Virus record (IMG/VR): IMGVR_UViG_3300033150_001984
Location: 1-48,487 of that record
From: a virus
Direction: 5' to 3' (one strand)
DNA: 48,487 nucleotides
In this document: piece after piece, positions 30,711 to 40,343 of the stretch
Numbering within the stretch: position 1 is the first letter of the stretch
Layout of the letters: the number at the start of each line of letters is the position of its first letter
Notes under the pieces: generated by a model
What the model saw: only the letters and a program-made list of their open reading frames with translations
The model's database searches: none
What the model was told of the DNA's origin: nothing
Translations under genes and position numbers: made by a program

Positions 30711-31598
30711 TTAGAACACAACATCGTCAAGAGAGAAATCGCTTTTAGACGGTGAAGATTCCGCTTTCTCATTATTATTATTATTAGAATCAGAAAATTT
30801 CTGGTCTTCACTTGGCACATATCCAGTTGAAGTCGCTTTGTTTTTTGACCAATCAAACTTTTCAACAAACTTGTCTTTAGTTTTCTTGCTTATGTCAAGA
30901 ATATTTTTAACTATATCATTTGCTAAGGTTACACTGCTTGTTAAAACAAAAACATCTTTTGGTCCATATTTTGAAGATTCTTTTCCGATAGTTACATTTG
31001 TTACCACTCTTTTATTATTGACAAATGCTTTTTCAGCATTCTTTGAAGCCTCTGTCACTGGAGTGAAAAATGGCTCAAATTCTTGCTGGCTAATATCAGA
31101 CAAATAAGATGAGACATTTCCGTATTTCATTCCTTTAGCTCGAAGGAACACAAAAATCGGTTTTCCTTCTTCATTTTTCCTCGGGACGCCATTAGAATCT
31201 GTTAAAATTCCCGATACTATTAATTGTGACCTACACGAAGAGCAATAGCTACTGGCCGCCCTCTCTGCGGAAGTTGATCCGCACGGATGTCCGCTGGTCC
31301 CTTTCCACGGGCCAGGACCTTCCTTAAACGAGAAACATTCTACGGTTTCCCCTCTCGGACTTTGCATTGTTTTTGCAAGGACTTCCTTCACATGAGTTAT
31401 TATGAAATTAACCTCATCAAGATTATATTCAACCCCTCTGATATGAAGTTTTCCTGCTTTTTCTACAATATTTTGATGGTTGGTTCTGTCCTGCCCACCA
31501 ATGTAAACTGCATGAAAAAATTCTTGCTCCGGAGGGGTTACAGGTTTGCTAGCGTAACCAGTCTCTGCCAATTCTTGATACTCAGAAAAATCAACCAT
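30711..31598 (-). CDS. Putative single-stranded DNA-binding protein, gp32-like
   Basis: A 295-residue protein close in length to T4 gp32 (301). A Cys/His cluster (CFSFKEGPGPWKG, GHPCG, YCSSC) at about 93-130 may bind zinc, and the middle (IFVFLRAKGMKYGNVSSYL) would fit an OB-type beta barrel. The C-terminus is Ser/Asn-rich and ends acidic and hydrophobic (DFSLDDVVF), the kind of tail single-strand-binding proteins use to recruit partners. The location among replication genes and a strong terminator after the gene suggest high expression. The Cys cluster region is conspicuously G+C-rich compared with the rest. The assignment is by layout, not clear homology. Confidence 0.5.
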   Translation of the reverse strand: MVDFSEYQELAETGYASKPVTPPEQEFFHAVYIGGQDRTNHQNIVEKAGKLHIRGVEYNLDEVNFIITHVKEVLAKTMQSPRGETVECFSFKEGPGPWKGTSGHPCGSTSAERAASSYCSSCRSQLIVSGILTDSNGVPRKNEEGKPIFVFLRAKGMKYGNVSSYLSDISQQEFEPFFTPVTEASKNAEKAFVNNKRVVTNVTIGKESSKYGPKDVFVLTSSVTLANDIVKNILDISKKTKDKFVEKFDWSKNKATSTGYVPSEDQKFSDSNNNNNEKAESSPSKSDFSLDDVVF

Positions 31599-31617
31599 TT
31601 AAAAATCTCCTTTAAAT

Positions 31618-32247
31618 TTAAAAGTTTGGAACTAAACACCAATTCGTAGAATTGGTATCTTTTGGTATGGTAACGATAGAACAAAAAGTGTTAAACCAGC
31701 AACTTATGTTATCCATCATCAATTTTGATGATATAAAATTAGATACTTTGTAGTTTGGGAGTTCTTTTAAAGTTTCATCCTTAATAGTAATAGGTACAAC
31801 TTTTCGAACTTTCGAATTTGAATACTCTCCATTTTTTAACAAACTAGGATGTGGGCAATAAACTATAACCAGTTTATCTCCAGCCATCCTAAATATCTCG
31901 TTTTTAAATAAATATAAATTTGTGTCTATGTCAAATCCAACAACCGCATCTGGTCCGGTTGCTTCTTCTAATACACGATGAATCGAAGTATGTTGTCTAC
32001 ATAGTTGAATATTTTCTTTTCTTTTTTCTTCACATATCTTACATCCCCCTGGATCAATATTTATTTCAGTTTTTATTTCAAAATCATTACTCATTGCCTT
32101 CGAAACAAAATTCAAAATTCTTCCTCTATTCAATAATAACTTAATAAGAGTAATAGGATAGAGACTATGGCTTAAATCTAATTTTTCAAGAATTTCTTCA
32201 GCCTTAACCACATAAGAATTGTTTCTTTCATTAAAATTGGTAAGCAT
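31618..32247 (-). CDS. Hypothetical protein with CxxC/CxxH motif (209 aa)
   Basis: A 209-residue protein. The N-terminal 70 residues look helical, then GGCKICEEKRKENIQLCRQH (about 77-97) gives a CxxC and CxxH pair that could hold one zinc. The second half is alpha/beta with DAVVGFDIDTNLYLF, DKLVIVYCPHPSLL and KVVPITIKDETLKELP. I recognise no family. It lies immediately upstream of the putative single-strand-binding protein gene (19 bases) and has GGGAG five to six bases before the ATG. A 146-base gap with a promoter-like motif precedes it, so it is probably the first gene of that unit. Confidence 0.65.
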   Translation of the reverse strand: MLTNFNERNNSYVVKAEEILEKLDLSHSLYPITLIKLLLNRGRILNFVSKAMSNDFEIKTEINIDPGGCKICEEKRKENIQLCRQHTSIHRVLEEATGPDAVVGFDIDTNLYLFKNEIFRMAGDKLVIVYCPHPSLLKNGEYSNSKVRKVVPITIKDETLKELPNYKVSNFISSKLMMDNISCWFNTFCSIVTIPKDTNSTNWCLVPNF

Positions 32248-32327
32248 TTTTTCTCCCTATTAATATCTATATAAAATTTCAAAAAACTGTTGAATAAAAA
32301 AATGAACACAGCCCTAACTTAAAAGAT

Positions 32328-32344
32328 GTAATAGATCCTATTAC
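32328..32344. other. Short perfect inverted repeat in intergenic gap
   Basis: GTAATAG and CTATTAC flank a three-base spacer in the 146-base gap 32248-32393. It lies just downstream (minus strand) of the promoter-like motif at 32347-32363. Its position suggests an operator or a weak hairpin in the 5' leader, without further support. Confidence 0.35.
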
Positions 32345-32346
32345 AT

Positions 32347-32363
32347 AAATTAATATATATAAG
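32347..32363 (-). promoter_or_regulatory. Possible phage promoter motif, second copy
   Basis: CTTATATATATTAATTT on the minus strand, identical to the motif at 1250-1266. It is 100 bases upstream of the gene starting at 32247, in the largest gap of this part of the window. The gap 32248-32393 contains this motif, the inverted repeat at 32328-32344 and no gene that I can see. Confidence 0.35.
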
Positions 32364-32393
32364 AAAACTTTTTTAAAAAAATAAATTAGTACT

Positions 32394-32648
32394 TTATAAT
32401 TCTGCTGACGCGGGCTGGGAATAATTGTCTAAGTTAATAAACAAATCTGCATCAGGGAAACTATTAGAAGCGATTTTAATTCTTTCTTTGGTAGATACTG
32501 GCATATTCACATCTGTTACATATAAATGACATCCGTTAGTAAAAAGAAAAACAATTCCCTCATGAGTTTGTTCCGCTTCTATTAGTTGATTTCTTGGTAG
32601 GATTACTTTGAATTGTCCTTTCATTATGGTTATAGTATTCTTATTCAT
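32394..32648 (-). CDS. Small hypothetical protein (84 aa)
   Basis: An 84-residue protein starting at ATG 32648, eight bases before the end of the 197-residue gene. The sequence is largely beta-like (NTITIMKGQFKVILP, HEGIVFLFTNGCHLYVT), then a helix and an acidic end (DADLFINLDNYS). It would fit a small beta-barrel or Sm-like domain, but no family is recognised. It is the last gene of the polymerase set 2 operon before the promoter-containing gap, and overlaps its upstream neighbour, so it is translated by coupling. Confidence 0.6.
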   Translation of the reverse strand: MNKNTITIMKGQFKVILPRNQLIEAEQTHEGIVFLFTNGCHLYVTDVNMPVSTKERIKIASNSFPDADLFINLDNYSQPASAEL

Positions 32649-33234
32649 TACTTTCCTCCATTAGCTTTATTTGGATTTCTGTTTTCATTCTGTTTGTCAA
32701 ATCAACAAACATTTTGATAAAACCCTCTTTGTAGTATGTTCTTAAGAAATGAGAAACCAACACAGAAAAATTAAATTCTGAAATTTTCTTGGTTGATATC
32801 TCAATAATAACTTCGCAGTTCGCTTGACACCAATTATCAATATCTATTCTAAATAAATTAACTTTAAACTCTTTCCATATGGAAGTAAAATAATCTACAT
32901 ATTCAAAACCGACAAATTTAATTAAATCTATAACATTAGATATTGTTTCTTTCTCATTAAAATCTAATTCTTGAAATTCAAAATCATATTGTTCATCAAA
33001 TCTTTCCAGCGCTCGAATGCAAAAAGATTTTTGATTTTCTATTGGTTGCTCAAGAATTGACTCGGAAAATAATTTCCAGTAAGTTGGAAATTTTTTAGTG
33101 CCAACTGTTTTAGCTAATTCTAGATAATCAAATAAATTAGATCCTTCTTCTATTTTACTTTCTACCAATTCAGGATCTATTTCTGGAGGCGGTATAGTTC
33201 CTCCAGCAAGAATATCTGTATTATTTTCTTTCAT
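32641..33234 (-). CDS. Acidic hypothetical protein (197 aa) coupled to RNA polymerase set 2
   Basis: A 197-residue acidic protein starting at ATG 33234, directly after the stop of the beta-like gene (33235), and overlapping the next gene by eight bases. The N-terminal 45 residues (with TIPPPEIDPELVESKIEEG) are Pro/Glu-rich and probably extended; the rest is helical with YDFEFQELDFNEKE and a segment of alternating hydrophobic residues. No family recognised. Direct coupling to the polymerase genes makes an accessory role in transcription plausible, but nothing in the sequence shows it. Confidence 0.65.
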   Translation of the reverse strand: MKENNTDILAGGTIPPPEIDPELVESKIEEGSNLFDYLELAKTVGTKKFPTYWKLFSESILEQPIENQKSFCIRALERFDEQYDFEFQELDFNEKETISNVIDLIKFVGFEYVDYFTSIWKEFKVNLFRIDIDNWCQANCEVIIEISTKKISEFNFSVLVSHFLRTYYKEGFIKMFVDLTNRMKTEIQIKLMEESNE

Positions 33235-36200
33235 TTATTTCCTCTCTAGCATTAAGCTTATAAAATAAGAATTTAATAGATCTTTCGCTGGTGACGATTT
33301 TGGTTCTATATAATCGGCATGTCCTTTTTGAATTACCTGTGATAGTATTTCATTTTTTGTTAAATGATCATCACTCAACGGACCCATTAACTCACTTAGA
33401 ACAGATAAAGCGCTATATGAAATTAATGAATACGTATCGCCTTCTCCAAGTCTTTGTCCGCCTTCTCGTCTCTTTCCTGCAGTTGGTTGTAGTAATTTTC
33501 CTGTAACCGGACCTGTTGCTCGACCATGAATTTTTTCTGCCGCTATATGTTCAAGTTTGTAAATATAAGTATATCCAACTGGAACTTCGTTTTTTGTTTT
33601 TACATTATATTCAGGAAGATATAAAGGATAACCGCTTTTTAAATTCAATATTTTCATCGCTTCCATAATTTGTGAATGGGATGGCGATTTAAATGGAGGA
33701 ATAACAAGTGGAAAAAAACCTGTATTTTTTACATCTTCTATAATCTTTTTAAACTTAGTGTCTGATAGCGATTTAAACGTAGATATTAGTTTAGTGGAAT
33801 ATTGTTTATCTTTAGTTGAATCTAAAATACTTAACACTTTATTCAAAACTGTTAAAATTTTACTTTTCGATTCGTTGCTTAAAAACATATCGCCTATTCT
33901 TTTAGAAATTAATCCTGAGTATAGTTCAAATACTTGTCCCATATTCATTCTTCCAAGAATTCCAATCGGGTTTAAAACTATTTCTAAATGGTCTCCCCAC
34001 GGAGTTCTTGGCATATTCTTTTCATCTTCAATTACAGATATTATTCCTTTATTACCATATCTATTACATAATTTATCACCGACATTAATTTTTAGTTCTT
34101 GTTCAATTTTAAACTTGATTAAAACGCCTTTTATTGGCACACTTTTAATTGTGAATTTCTCTTTTTTTGGTTTGTTATATCGTTTGTTAGTTCTATCTAT
34201 TAGATCTTTTAACTTTGGAAATTTGTTTTCATCTAAATTAGAAAACACTTCAATATCAACGATTGTTCCGCCAGGGCTCTTTAAAATTAATTGCCCGCCT
34301 ATTATTTCAGTTCCTTCTTCGTCCTCTATTTCTTGGTATCCAATTAACTCTTCTATTTCTCCAATCGTTTTTACTAGTAACCTATCACCTTTTTTAGTTT
34401 TATCTCCGATATTAGCAATTGAAATTATTCTGTCTTTCTTAGAAATTAAAATTTCTTCCTCTATACCATGCAAGGAAGTTAAAAAATCATTCTCTACTAA
34501 TTTACTGGATATTGCAATACCATCTTCAAAATTATATCCTTTGTATGGCATATATCCAGTCAATAATGTTCTTCCTAATGAAATAGATCCATTTGATATG
34601 CAACTTCCTTCCGCTAGAACTTGGTTGGTTTTTACGGACTGTCCAATTTTAACAATCGGATTAAAAACACTTAGTGTGTTTTTTCCAGACCCAGATTTTA
34701 AGTGTTCTGGCATTAAACTAACTTTTGTAGTTCCTTTTGGACATTTCACTTCAATAAAATCATTCTCAACTTGTGTAACCTTTCCATTACATGGTGCTTT
34801 TTTAATAAAACTGTCTGATAATACCTGAGGAAGAATTGATTCATAACCAGATTGAATCACCGGCGGAGAAGGATTTTTTAATGGAATAACTTGTTTTGCT
34901 TGTTGAGTAGCCATAATAATTCTTGCGCCATCATTATTTTCAATAAAAGGAATTAAAGCCGCAGACGTTGATAATAATCCAGAAGCTTCTTTGTTATTAA
35001 TTTGTTTTGTTTTAATCAACCCTCTGGCGGAAGTTAGCGCTGCATCAATGGTCAATTGCTGAACAATGCCTATATTTTCACCTTCTGGAGTATCAAAAGG
35101 ATCTATGGTCCCAAAATACGAATCATGAACATTTCTTGCATCTATTTGAATGGCTACTTTATCTGGAATTCCACTAACCTTTTTTCCAACCGGAGATATT
35201 CTTGTTATAGTTGCCATTTCTTCTACCGGATTTGCATATTCCATGTCAGTAACAATTTCTAACATAGAAAATTCACTTAAAACTTTTGTTGGAGAGAATT
35301 CAAATTTGGCATCTGTATTTCCTGACAAAACTTGTTCTTTATAATTAGTATATGCAGCTAAAATTTGTTTTTGTATTAAATGAACAAGAACTTCCGAATT
35401 TCTAATTCTTTGATTAGACAAATCATTTCTTTCTTGACAAAAACCAGTTAATAACTTAGTTATCATGTATTCCATTATATTTTCTAGTTCATATGGAAGT
35501 TGTTGATTTATAAGAACTTGTTTCGCAACAGGATCAACAATGTTTTCTAAGTTTGAAGAAATCAAAAATGTTGAGTTTACCCTGCCTGTCATTGAAATAA
35601 TTAACTCGTTAAAATATTCTTTTGTTCCAAATTCTTTAGATATATCATATTCAGATACTTTAGCTTGAATAAACGATTGGCATAATTCTTCTTTTAGTTC
35701 AGAATCGACATTTTTAAAAAGAATATACTTTTCATTGTTTATTTTTACAGAATATTTTTGTTTTCTTTTTGGTTTTTCGTTTGTTATTTCATAGTCTATT
35801 TTATATTTCTTACAAGTTTCATCAAAACCAAAGCTATAAGCCAAAAGAATAAAAAGAGGTAATTTATAAGATCCCATATAAGCTTCTAAATACTTTAATC
35901 TTTTTGTTCTCTTGCTCCATATATGAAAACTAGAATATGAACTTTCGAATTTAGAATCATACAGTTTTGGAAAACTTATAGGACATACTACAATTTGATT
36001 TATCAAACATTTCTTTCTTCCGTTTATTCTAAATGTGCCTGTCTGTGGATCTATTTTTGGAATCTCAATTTTTACATCATGAGTATTTCCGAACATATCT
36101 TTTAGCTCTATATTAACAATATTTACATCAGATTTTTCTAGTTCTCCTTTCTTTTGAGGTTTCTCTTCAATTCTAACTTTACTAACTTTTAAAGAAACTT

Positions 36201-37338
36201 CTTTGCCTTGTAATATTTTAAATGATCTTTCTATATCTTTTGAAAGGTTTTGTTCGAAATCAATCTGCCTTTTCTCAAAAATATGATTAGGAGCTTTGTT
36301 ATCAACCATCTCTGGAATATTTACTAATGAAATAATTGGATCACTAGACATGTTGATTGGTTTTGATTTACTTAATATCATATCAACATATTGTTTATCT
36401 ATTAATTTTAAAGCTTTGTTCTTTTTTGATGGGGGGATTGATTTTGCAATATTTCTTGCTTTGTTTATGTTTCCAGTAGATGAGTATAATACAGATTTTA
36501 TCACGGTATCTTTAATTTCATTTTCTGTTTCTTTGTTGGCCAAGATTTTGCTTAGCATCTTATCATCTTTTTTCAAGTAATTATAAACAGCATTAATTAC
36601 TTTTTCTTTTCTATTTTTATCTGCTATGGATAAATTATCCTTAACTTTGTTAACTATTTTCTCAGCAGCATCTTTTGTTTCTTTGTCGTCTTCCTCTTCG
36701 GTTTCTATTGGACGAATAGATTTCAAAAAAGCGTATGTCCTTGTGAAATTAAAATCTCCATCTTTCATTAACACCCTATACATTGTTTTAGATATGCCTA
36801 TAGTTCCAAGTAACATATCTGAAAATGGATGTTCTCTTGTTTTTATTTGTTGAACAATAGGAAATATTTTTCTGTTTATGATAATATCTAATTCTTTTGT
36901 TACGTCCACTGTATATAAAAGAATTTTCTCATATCCAGGAAAATCTGTAAAAATTTTTGTTATTATATTTTTAATTAGAAATCCAGCTCTTTGTCTGTAT
37001 GTTTGTGGATGATAAACTTGGTCTATTGTCTTAAAATAAAATGATAGATCGTATATTAAATTTCTATTTGAAGGAAACTTCATATTACTAGCATATGATT
37101 GTAATTTTCGCATCTTATATAACTTATGAATCTCTGGAGTCATTCTGCTTCTTGGAATCTTAGTGGTAGGAACAATCACTGTTTTAAAATCTTGAAATTT
37201 TATATTTAGTTTTGGATAGTCATTAATAAACAATGAATTCTCAGGAAAATAAACTAAAAGATATGGTTTATCTTTTTTATAAAATCTCATTCCAGAAACT
37301 TTTCTAGAATAAAGAGGCATGTTTTTATATTGTATCAT
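33235..37338 (-). CDS. RNA polymerase beta-like subunit, set 2
   Basis: A 1367-residue beta homologue, as long as bacterial beta and 350 residues longer than the set 1 protein. YNFEDGIAISSKL, GDKLCNRYGNKG (around 1089) and GGQRLGEGDTY (around 1293) are the conserved beta blocks, with DPFDTPEGENIGIVQQL earlier as in cellular beta. The extra length is mostly N-terminal: about residues 75-350 contain a Lys/Asp-rich helical region not seen in set 1. The ATG at 37338 directly abuts the stop of beta', so the two are translationally coupled. I cannot tell whether this is the virion or the non-virion enzyme. Confidence 0.94.
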   Translation of the reverse strand: MIQYKNMPLYSRKVSGMRFYKKDKPYLLVYFPENSLFINDYPKLNIKFQDFKTVIVPTTKIPRSRMTPEIHKLYKMRKLQSYASNMKFPSNRNLIYDLSFYFKTIDQVYHPQTYRQRAGFLIKNIITKIFTDFPGYEKILLYTVDVTKELDIIINRKIFPIVQQIKTREHPFSDMLLGTIGISKTMYRVLMKDGDFNFTRTYAFLKSIRPIETEEEDDKETKDAAEKIVNKVKDNLSIADKNRKEKVINAVYNYLKKDDKMLSKILANKETENEIKDTVIKSVLYSSTGNINKARNIAKSIPPSKKNKALKLIDKQYVDMILSKSKPINMSSDPIISLVNIPEMVDNKAPNHIFEKRQIDFEQNLSKDIERSFKILQGKEVSLKVSKVRIEEKPQKKGELEKSDVNIVNIELKDMFGNTHDVKIEIPKIDPQTGTFRINGRKKCLINQIVVCPISFPKLYDSKFESSYSSFHIWSKRTKRLKYLEAYMGSYKLPLFILLAYSFGFDETCKKYKIDYEITNEKPKRKQKYSVKINNEKYILFKNVDSELKEELCQSFIQAKVSEYDISKEFGTKEYFNELIISMTGRVNSTFLISSNLENIVDPVAKQVLINQQLPYELENIMEYMITKLLTGFCQERNDLSNQRIRNSEVLVHLIQKQILAAYTNYKEQVLSGNTDAKFEFSPTKVLSEFSMLEIVTDMEYANPVEEMATITRISPVGKKVSGIPDKVAIQIDARNVHDSYFGTIDPFDTPEGENIGIVQQLTIDAALTSARGLIKTKQINNKEASGLLSTSAALIPFIENNDGARIIMATQQAKQVIPLKNPSPPVIQSGYESILPQVLSDSFIKKAPCNGKVTQVENDFIEVKCPKGTTKVSLMPEHLKSGSGKNTLSVFNPIVKIGQSVKTNQVLAEGSCISNGSISLGRTLLTGYMPYKGYNFEDGIAISSKLVENDFLTSLHGIEEEILISKKDRIISIANIGDKTKKGDRLLVKTIGEIEELIGYQEIEDEEGTEIIGGQLILKSPGGTIVDIEVFSNLDENKFPKLKDLIDRTNKRYNKPKKEKFTIKSVPIKGVLIKFKIEQELKINVGDKLCNRYGNKGIISVIEDEKNMPRTPWGDHLEIVLNPIGILGRMNMGQVFELYSGLISKRIGDMFLSNESKSKILTVLNKVLSILDSTKDKQYSTKLISTFKSLSDTKFKKIIEDVKNTGFFPLVIPPFKSPSHSQIMEAMKILNLKSGYPLYLPEYNVKTKNEVPVGYTYIYKLEHIAAEKIHGRATGPVTGKLLQPTAGKRREGGQRLGEGDTYSLISYSALSVLSELMGPLSDDHLTKNEILSQVIQKGHADYIEPKSSPAKDLLNSYFISLMLERK

Positions 37339-40300
37339 TTATTTAAACTCTCCAGTGAGTACTTGTTCTAATATTGAAGGTTCGTCAACAGTGTCTGCGA
37401 TTAACCCAGTAGAAATTGCTTTTCCTATGTTTTCAAATGCTAAACCTTGAATAAAACTAGTACTAAAAACAATATTTTTAATATTTGTCATTACCGGATT
37501 AAATGGTTTGCATAATCTAGCAGGCAAAGAAAGATCTCGTCTGCATCTTAAAACATTTGATAGCAAAATTTCTAAGTGTACTGAATCCATTTTTGATTTT
37601 GAAAAATATACATGAGACAGCTTTTTAAACAAATGTTGAGTATCTTTAAATATTTCTTTTCCGCCAAGAAGTCTTTCTATAAAATGAACTTCTTTTTTCA
37701 AGTCATCCGCTCCAGATGCTCCCTCTAATATAATTTCACCTTTTTTAAACGTTAATTCTATATAAAATTTCCCATGTTTAATCATATCCATAGCTTTTAG
37801 TTCGATCGGATAATCTAGAATAATGTTAAATGTAACATCTTGATATTCAATTCTGCATATTAAACTTTTAACCCATATTGTTTTTTCTATCTCATCGATT
37901 GTTAAATCGGTATCAATTTCATAACTATTTAAATCTATTATTAATTTACAATCTTGTTGTGTTATTAACTGAGTTTCATTTTGGACTAGTTTGTTTCTTA
38001 CTGTATTTTCCGTTACTAAAGGATCATTGTCAATGATATCATTTATTAATTGCCTAGATTGCAATTTAACGGCTCCGCCAGTATGAAACGTTCTCATAAT
38101 TAACTGAGTTCCGACTTCGCCAATTACTTGGGCAGCAAGTATTCCAACAAATCTACTTTTATGACGAAGAAGTAAATTACCATAACATGTATGGCATATC
38201 TTTTTTGATTCACAAAAAATTGGGCTTCTTAGTTTAATCATATCTCCAGATTTAAACTTGCTTTTATCAAATAATTCTAATTTTCCTTTGTTATTAACAT
38301 AATATCTTCCATCTATTCTTGATATTAAATATTTATCTAACTTTATTGTTAAAGTATCTTTTGTTCCACAATCTTTATTAGATTGACTAAGTTCTACATT
38401 ATTTAAAACATAAGCTAGTTTCCTAGACATATATCCTGTATCCGCAGTATTTAAAACTCTATCTATAATACCAGCTCTTCCACCTGGAGAGGCTTTAAAA
38501 TATTCTTCTGGAGACAGCCCATCAGAAAATGATCCTTTTATTGGCTTTAAAATATTTCCTTTTGGATCTTTGATTATGCCTTTGGCAACTAAAATTTGCA
38601 TCGGTCCGTTCCAGCCTTTCCCAGCGCCAGATTCAACAATTGCATATAACCCAGTATCTTTCAGATAATCTTTTAAAATCTTTAACATAGCATCTAAAAG
38701 TTCTTGGGCTTTGTCTGGATCTGCATCCTCTAGATCTTTCTTTAACTCATATATTTGATCTGGAACTTGAATATCAGATAATCTAATGCTTGGTGCCATA
38801 ATTGTAGAAAATTTAAAAGCAAAATTTTTCATTTTGTAAATTGCTTTTTGCCCCTCTTCATCATTAAACTTATCTACAATGTCAGATATAATATTATTAG
38901 CAATACTTTTGGTAACTACTTGATTTACAAACGGATATTTTTCAGGGAGACAACTATTAAAAATTGCTTTTCCTAAACTAGTATTAACGCCCCTATAATT
39001 AACTGGAGAGTATATATCAGTTCTTGTTTGGAGATCGTCATCTAAAACTGATAAAAATGGACCTTTTAGTGAAACATCTTTGGTCATAAAATATAATCCA
39101 ACACACATTTCTTTTGATATAGAATAATTTATACTATTTGATGACACTCCAGTTTTACCGTTCATCATCCTTTCTTGAATTTCTTTTTGAGCTTTATCTG
39201 TAATTGGATGATAAATAGCCATTTGATCGCCATCAAAATCTGCGTTGAAACCACCAACTTGAACTGTCGATACTTTTATAACATCACCATCAACTAATTT
39301 TGGTTTCATTCCCCTAAGACTTTCAGCATGTAATACTGGGTCTCTTTTACATATCACATACCGATTCATCATCGCTAGTTCGGTTGCATCCCATATAATA
39401 TTATACAAGGTTTCTGGTATTTCATCATTGTTTTTAATATTCTTTAAAACTTGTTGAAGTGTATCCACGGACAAAGGAACACCCAGAAAATCTTGAATTT
39501 GGTTATCTAATTCTTTTTTATCAAATCTATCTGTATATAAAATAATATGAATTATAAAAGGATTAAATAAGGTAACCGCTATTCTAAATGGAATCCCAAC
39601 TTCGTTTGTTTTTAATTCTGGTCCTGGTGCAATAACTGCCCTTGTTGAAAAATCAACTCTTTTTCCAAGAAGATTTTGCCTAATCAATCCATGTTTTTTA
39701 CTAACTTTTAACTTGATGAATGAATCATGTTCATTAACAGATTTTTGCATACTATAATTTAATAGATCAAATAATGGACCTGAACCTGAACTTTTAATTT
39801 GCTCTGCCCTTCTTATTATACTTATATAAACATTGTTTAGTTCATCTATTATCCACATCCCTGACTCATCTTTATAAGCCGGCCTAAATTCAGGAGGAAT
39901 TACTGGAATTTTATTGATGAATAATCTTTTGTTAGAATATGAATTTTTTATTAATTGAATATACTTTTCTCTTGTTTCGGTTTCACCTCTGAATTTTATT
40001 CTTGGAAATAACTCGATAAACGCTTCTATTCCGGTTACTCCATTTTCATCAACTATTAATCTTTTATTCTCATCTAATGAAAATGAATTTTCTGTTGATA
40101 TGAATTTTTCAACTTTTCTATCTAATTGAATAAGTATTTTCAATCCAGTTGGATGAATTACATTACAATTTAAATCTATATATGAAAAAGTTTGTCGCCT
40201 ATGAATTGTTTCTAAATTTCCAAAAATGGTTTCTGAAAACAATCCATCATCAGAAAAATCTCCGGTTTTACTAAGAATTTCAGAGTTAGTTACTGGTGTT

Positions 40301-40341
40301 AGACTTTTTGTAAACTTTTCGATATCGAGAAAGTTTAGCAT
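37339..40341 (-). CDS. RNA polymerase beta'-like subunit, set 2
   Basis: A 1000-residue beta' homologue with the catalytic NADFDGDQMA at 366-375. GLFSETIFG opens the clamp region, GKRVDFSTRAVI precedes the active site, and IFCESKKICHTC plus AAQVIGEVGTQLIMRTFH mark the C-terminal half. Unlike set 1, the N-terminal zinc-binding CxCG/CxxCG pair is absent (the equivalent reads NLETIHRRQTFSYIDLNC). The C-terminal GLAFENIGKAI matches GLAFSNPRKNI of set 1, so both end at the same structural point. It follows the 144-residue gene by two bases. Confidence 0.94.
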   Translation of the reverse strand: MLNFLDIEKFTKSLTPVTNSEILSKTGDFSDDGLFSETIFGNLETIHRRQTFSYIDLNCNVIHPTGLKILIQLDRKVEKFISTENSFSLDENKRLIVDENGVTGIEAFIELFPRIKFRGETETREKYIQLIKNSYSNKRLFINKIPVIPPEFRPAYKDESGMWIIDELNNVYISIIRRAEQIKSSGSGPLFDLLNYSMQKSVNEHDSFIKLKVSKKHGLIRQNLLGKRVDFSTRAVIAPGPELKTNEVGIPFRIAVTLFNPFIIHIILYTDRFDKKELDNQIQDFLGVPLSVDTLQQVLKNIKNNDEIPETLYNIIWDATELAMMNRYVICKRDPVLHAESLRGMKPKLVDGDVIKVSTVQVGGFNADFDGDQMAIYHPITDKAQKEIQERMMNGKTGVSSNSINYSISKEMCVGLYFMTKDVSLKGPFLSVLDDDLQTRTDIYSPVNYRGVNTSLGKAIFNSCLPEKYPFVNQVVTKSIANNIISDIVDKFNDEEGQKAIYKMKNFAFKFSTIMAPSIRLSDIQVPDQIYELKKDLEDADPDKAQELLDAMLKILKDYLKDTGLYAIVESGAGKGWNGPMQILVAKGIIKDPKGNILKPIKGSFSDGLSPEEYFKASPGGRAGIIDRVLNTADTGYMSRKLAYVLNNVELSQSNKDCGTKDTLTIKLDKYLISRIDGRYYVNNKGKLELFDKSKFKSGDMIKLRSPIFCESKKICHTCYGNLLLRHKSRFVGILAAQVIGEVGTQLIMRTFHTGGAVKLQSRQLINDIIDNDPLVTENTVRNKLVQNETQLITQQDCKLIIDLNSYEIDTDLTIDEIEKTIWVKSLICRIEYQDVTFNIILDYPIELKAMDMIKHGKFYIELTFKKGEIILEGASGADDLKKEVHFIERLLGGKEIFKDTQHLFKKLSHVYFSKSKMDSVHLEILLSNVLRCRRDLSLPARLCKPFNPVMTNIKNIVFSTSFIQGLAFENIGKAISTGLIADTVDEPSILEQVLTGEFK

Positions 40342-40343
40342 AT

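Noticed and set aside
33758-34828. Long plus-strand open frame (356 codons)
   Set aside because: It lies antisense to the conserved core of the set 2 beta gene, has no ribosome-binding site, and its length follows from low stop density opposite an A/T-rich gene. The same holds for all other plus-strand frames in the window.
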